Below are positions 60,970-64,000 of a DNA stretch of 64,000 nucleotides, in pieces (the stretch's first letter is position 1; each line of letters opens with the position of its first letter). Source of the DNA: Pseudochelatococcus lubricantis. Its GTDB lineage: Bacteria > Pseudomonadota > Alphaproteobacteria > Rhizobiales > Beijerinckiaceae. Position numbers and translations under genes: made by a program. The DNA is taken from positions 124,001 to 188,000 of the forward strand of contig NZ_JAASQI010000010.1 in NCBI RefSeq assembly GCF_011762225.1. The letters are read 5' to 3'. The notes under the pieces are model-generated. The model saw only the letters and a program-made list of their open reading frames with translations, was not told the origin of the DNA and did no database searches.

Positions 60970-62336
60970 CGACGTCGCCGCCCCATCCCGCCGGGTACCG
61001 GATATTCTTCCGCTCTCCCCGCGAGGCGCGGCCGGCAGGCACGCACACTCCCATCCTGCGCGGCAACGCCGCCGACCTGCCCACCCGGGAGCACGCCGGC
61101 GTCGTGGCGCTGATCCTGCTGGCGGTGCTGCCGTTCTTCGGCCAGAGCTTCCACTACATGCACCAGTGGCCGGCGCCGTACTTTCTTTCGAAAGCGTGGC
61201 CGCTGCTCACACTGCCTCTGGCGATCGGCGGTCTGGCTTCGAAACGTCTTCCCGCGACGGGAATAATGCTCGTCATGTTCGCCTATACAGTCGGACTGAC
61301 GCCGATGTTGTCGATGATCCATTTCGGCAACGGCCTGGACGACGCTCTCGCGACCACCGTCAAGGTGCTGCCCTTTTCCTACTATTTCTCGCTGTCGTTC
61401 ATACTGCTCCTGTTGCGCCCGTCCCCCGCCGCGATCGCGCGCTGCATGCTCGGCTTCGGCGCGGCGACTTTCGTCATCATGCTCCTGGTCTGGGTGCTGG
61501 CGCCGTCCGAGTGGTATATGCCGCTCGAAGAGCAGAGCAAGTTCCTGATGTACGAGATCGAACGCGGCTATCGCATCTACATGCCGATGTTCTTCGGCAT
61601 GCTGTTCCTGTTCTACCTCGCGCGCCGGTTTGCCGATCGGCCGGGATGGATTTCGGCCGTGCTGATCGGCGTGCTGTTCGTGCTGCTGGTGACGATCTAC
61701 AAGCAGCGCATGGCCATCCTTTCCGGCTTCGTCATCGTGGTCTGGGGCGCGCTCCCGCAGCGGTTGCGGCGGGTTGCCCTGTCGCTTGGCCTGCTGGCCA
61801 CGGCCATTGCATTCCTCGCGCTCGTGCAGACGCTGGAACCGTTGCTCGGGCGCGCCGGGGAAAGCCTCGGCGGATCGCTGTCCACGCGCGTCCGTTCGTT
61901 CGAATCGGCGATCAACTACATCGGCGACAGCGCGACGAACTGGCTGTTCGGCCTCGGCGCCGTGACGCGCCTGAGCCGCGTGACGCTGGAAGACATTCTC
62001 GGCAGCGCCAACTTCTATCTTGCGGACCTCGGATGGCTCGGCATCGTCTTCGAGTACGGCCTCGTCGGGGCGCTGCTGATCAGCGCGGTCTACGGCATGG
62101 CTTTCCTGATCACCTATCGCACGGCGTCCGCGACTGGCACCCCGTTCGCGAAGGCGCTGAACGACTATATCCTGTTCATGATCCTGGCCTCTCCGATCTA
62201 TCCGCTCGTCTTCGTTCCGGGGGAAATGGCTACCGTACTGGCCGTGTCGGTCTATATCGCCGCTTATGCCCAGCCGGAAATCCGCACATTTTCCGGCATT
62301 GCGCGACGGATGGACGCGCCCTCCGGGAGTGCCTGA
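60966..62336 (+). CDS. Wzy-like polysaccharide polymerase / O-antigen ligase-like membrane protein
   Basis: A 456-residue protein with about ten to twelve hydrophobic segments and one larger loop with FESAINYIGDSATNWLFGLGAVTRLSRVTLEDILGSANFYLADLGWLGIVFEYGLVGALLI, the usual conserved end of Wzy and WaaL-like polymerases. Sequence is variable in this class. Its position between a glycosyltransferase and an acyltransferase supports polymerisation of the repeat unit. Start overlaps the glycosyltransferase stop. Confidence 0.8.
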   Translation: MTTSPPHPAGYRIFFRSPREARPAGTHTPILRGNAADLPTREHAGVVALILLAVLPFFGQSFHYMHQWPAPYFLSKAWPLLTLPLAIGGLASKRLPATGIMLVMFAYTVGLTPMLSMIHFGNGLDDALATTVKVLPFSYYFSLSFILLLLRPSPAAIARCMLGFGAATFVIMLLVWVLAPSEWYMPLEEQSKFLMYEIERGYRIYMPMFFGMLFLFYLARRFADRPGWISAVLIGVLFVLLVTIYKQRMAILSGFVIVVWGALPQRLRRVALSLGLLATAIAFLALVQTLEPLLGRAGESLGGSLSTRVRSFESAINYIGDSATNWLFGLGAVTRLSRVTLEDILGSANFYLADLGWLGIVFEYGLVGALLISAVYGMAFLITYRTASATGTPFAKALNDYILFMILASPIYPLVFVPGEMATVLAVSVYIAAYAQPEIRTFSGIARRMDAPSGSA

Positions 62337-62550
62337 CGGAGCCGCACCGGCGCCAGAAGCGAGATCGGTACTGCCGGAAGCCGAACTCCCTCTGCAGCGT
62401 TATCCGGCGTGTCAAATCTATGTTAGTCTTGTACTAAGCCATGCTGAGTTCTTTTTACAAATTCAGGAGAGAAATGAATCTGACACATTTATAATATATT
62501 TGGCTAGCGATAATCAGATTATGCACGCGAGATTGAAGGTTCATGTACTC

Positions 62551-63603
62551 ATGAACGGTCCAACCATCCCGTCTGAATATGTTTCTATACAGTATTTACG
62601 CGCCTTTGCCGCACTGTCAGTGGTCGTCGTGCATTTGCAGCCGCAGCTGGAGCGTATGGGGCAGCCCGATACCTGGTTCTACCAGCCCATCGGCGGCGTG
62701 GATATTCTCTTCGTTATCGGCGGCTTCATCATGTGGCGGACGACGCTGGGCAAGCAGCAATCGCCCGGGGCCTTCTTTCTCCGGCGCTTCTGGCGTATCG
62801 TGCCGCTGTACTGGCTGTTCACGGCGTTCATGCTTCTGGTCATGCTGATAGCGCCGCGTCTCGTGCAAAGCGCGCGCTTCGATCCATGGCATGTGCTGGC
62901 GTCGTTCGCCTTTATTCCGTATCCCAACCCGGCGACCGGCACGATGGAGCCGCTGCTCATCCCGGGCTGGACGCTGAACTACATCATGTTTTTCTATTTG
63001 CTGTTCAGCGCCGCGCTGTTGATTCCGGAAGAGAAGCGGCTGCATGCTTTCTCGGCATTGCTGCTCTCCATCGTTGCATTGCAGGTGCTCAGCCCCGCTC
63101 CGGCTACTCCGCTGTCTTTCTATACGTCGAGCATCATCCTCGAATTCCTGCTGGGGATGTGGCTCTGCGCCTGGCACCTGCGGTCGCAATGGCGGCCGAA
63201 TGCGACCGTGTGCCTTGTCCTGCTGATCTGCGCGTGCCTCGCCATCGGCGTGCTGCCTCACAGGTGGCCGGACCTGCCGCGCATCCTCAGTCTCGGGCTG
63301 CCAGCCGCCATCATGCTCGCGGCGGCATTGGGGCTCGAACGGGCGGGCCGGGTGCCTCGCGCACCGGGCATCAAGCTGCTGGCGAGCGCCTCCTATTCCC
63401 TCTATCTGTCGCATCCGCTGGTCCTGTCCGCGTTCGGCCAGCTCTGGCGCCGCATCTTTCCGACCAACAGCGACGTTCTGCAGTGGGCGTTCAGCCTGAC
63501 GGCCGTGGCGGTCTGCGTTCTGGTCGCCATCGTCATTTACAGGACCATCGAGCGCCCGCTCGTCACCAGCCGGCCGCTGGCGCGCGCTCTTCAAGCCAAA
63601 TAG
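62551..63603 (+). CDS. Acyltransferase 3 family protein (polysaccharide O-acyltransferase)
   Basis: A ~350-residue membrane protein starting with EYVSIQYLRAFAALSVVVVHLQPQLERMG, the acyltransferase 3 (OafA/NodX/ExoZ-like) N-terminal signature, followed by about ten helices, RRFWRIVPLYWLF and a closing SASYSLYLSHPLVLSAFGQLW...RTIERPL. It likely acetylates or succinylates the exopolysaccharide. The start is not certain: ATG 62551 has an AAGG element 10 bp upstream and 62521 has none. The upstream 62400-62550 DNA is AT-rich. Confidence 0.88.
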   Translation: MNGPTIPSEYVSIQYLRAFAALSVVVVHLQPQLERMGQPDTWFYQPIGGVDILFVIGGFIMWRTTLGKQQSPGAFFLRRFWRIVPLYWLFTAFMLLVMLIAPRLVQSARFDPWHVLASFAFIPYPNPATGTMEPLLIPGWTLNYIMFFYLLFSAALLIPEEKRLHAFSALLLSIVALQVLSPAPATPLSFYTSSIILEFLLGMWLCAWHLRSQWRPNATVCLVLLICACLAIGVLPHRWPDLPRILSLGLPAAIMLAAALGLERAGRVPRAPGIKLLASASYSLYLSHPLVLSAFGQLWRRIFPTNSDVLQWAFSLTAVAVCVLVAIVIYRTIERPLVTSRPLARALQAK

Positions 63604-63696
63604 ACCGGGCCAATTAAAATTCATCGAGTAAATTTTACAAAGTAAAACCCTCATTTAAAACCGATCCGTCAAGGCGCTCATCGGAGGAAAGCGAAG

Positions 63697-64000
63697 ATGC
63701 TCTGGACCCACGGCATGATTAACAGGCTGGTCATGCTCCTCGACGGATTGATGATCGTATCGGGGGTGCTGATTGCTCCTTCCACGGTTCCCTCCCCGGA
63801 CTTCCTGGCCTTCTTCGTCTACGCCGGCATATACGTCGTGCTTTACGGCTGGGTGATGAATCTGGGCGGCGCGTTTCGCGTCGAGCACTACCTGTCGGTG
63901 CCGCGACAAATCCGGCAGGTGACAGTCGGCGTGGTGCTGGCGAGCCTGGCCGTGAGCGTGATCGACAGAACCTTCATCGCCTTCGATACGACCACCTTCA
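63697..64000 (+). CDS. Polyprenyl glycosylphosphotransferase, N-terminal part (truncated by window end)
   Basis: An open frame with a GGAGG ribosome-binding site 7-8 bp before its ATG and no stop to the window edge (101 codons). It encodes a membrane protein starting MLWTHGMINRLVMLLDGL, with hydrophobic segments and a VPRQIRQVTVGVV loop. This is typical of the N-terminal membrane domain of WcaJ/WbaP-type undecaprenyl-phosphate sugar-phosphate transferases, the initiating enzyme of the pathway. The catalytic domain lies outside the window, so the assignment is tentative. Confidence 0.65.
   Translation, partial: MLWTHGMINRLVMLLDGLMIVSGVLIAPSTVPSPDFLAFFVYAGIYVVLYGWVMNLGGAFRVEHYLSVPRQIRQVTVGVVLASLAVSVIDRTFIAFDTTTF

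Overview
The window is about 64 kb of GC-rich DNA (roughly two-thirds G+C by eye) from an alphaproteobacterium, most likely of the Hyphomicrobiales (Rhizobiales). The evidence is the gene content (molbindin beside modABC, a parvulin at the end of narGHJI, a DUF1127-like small protein, an ABC/TonB iron island under FecI/FecR) and several palindromic intergenic elements of a rhizobial type (5.3, 13.15, 21.8 and 24.1 kb). No phage, transposase, CRISPR array, tRNA or rRNA was recognised. The sequence looks like ordinary chromosome or a large chromid, with AT-rich islands only in a few intergenic gaps.

Layout. 0-5.1 kb: the end of narG, then narH, narJ, narI and a parvulin-type prolyl isomerase, all translationally coupled. 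5.1-13.1 kb: molybdenum supply for that enzyme. It has mobA (with an unusual repeat-derived insertion), modABC, the molbindin gene mop, moaA behind what looks like a Moco riboswitch, and a moaD-moaE-moaB-moaC-moeA operon. 13.5-17.7 kb: a GntR regulator and three enzymes (proline-racemase family, enolase superfamily, DapA family) that resemble hydroxyproline catabolism. Two near-identical operator-like sites mark the two transcription starts. 17.9-21.8 kb: an alpha/beta hydrolase, a DUF1127-like small protein, two VOC proteins, a RibD-type reductase and a HxlR regulator. 22-23.5 kb: glpK. 23.6-26.2 kb: a Spy/CpxP-like periplasmic protein with its own two-component system.

26.4-30.4 kb: a sulfide-detoxification cluster (DUF442 sulfurtransferase, persulfide-dioxygenase-like MBL protein, split YeeE/YedE transporter, SulP transporter). 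30.5-33.3 kb: a QseBC/PmrAB-like two-component system and a DsbA-family thiol oxidoreductase, with a perfect PmrA-type box before the regulator and another before dsbA. 33.3-41.9 kb: the complete kdp potassium system, with two very small membrane proteins (KdpF and a 26-residue peptide) at its head and a PtsN-like IIA protein after kdpE.

42.3-56.4 kb: an iron-acquisition island. One half runs leftwards: FecI-like sigma factor, FecR, a TonB receptor with a signalling domain, and an exported siderophore-esterase-like hydrolase. The other half runs rightwards: ABC ATPase, an NtaA/SnaA-type flavin monooxygenase, then (beyond an IclR regulator on the other strand) a second TonB receptor, a binding protein and two FecCD permeases. 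The monooxygenase inside a ferric-chelate uptake locus is the least conventional association here. 57.1-64 kb: an exopolysaccharide cluster (Wzc/GumC-like protein with a degraded kinase domain, OPX lipoprotein, WecG-type glycosyltransferase, Wzy-like polymerase, acyltransferase 3, start of a polyprenyl glycosylphosphotransferase) that continues past the window.

All calls are from reading the sequence. No database search or folding calculation was run, and family assignments rest on recognised motifs and length.
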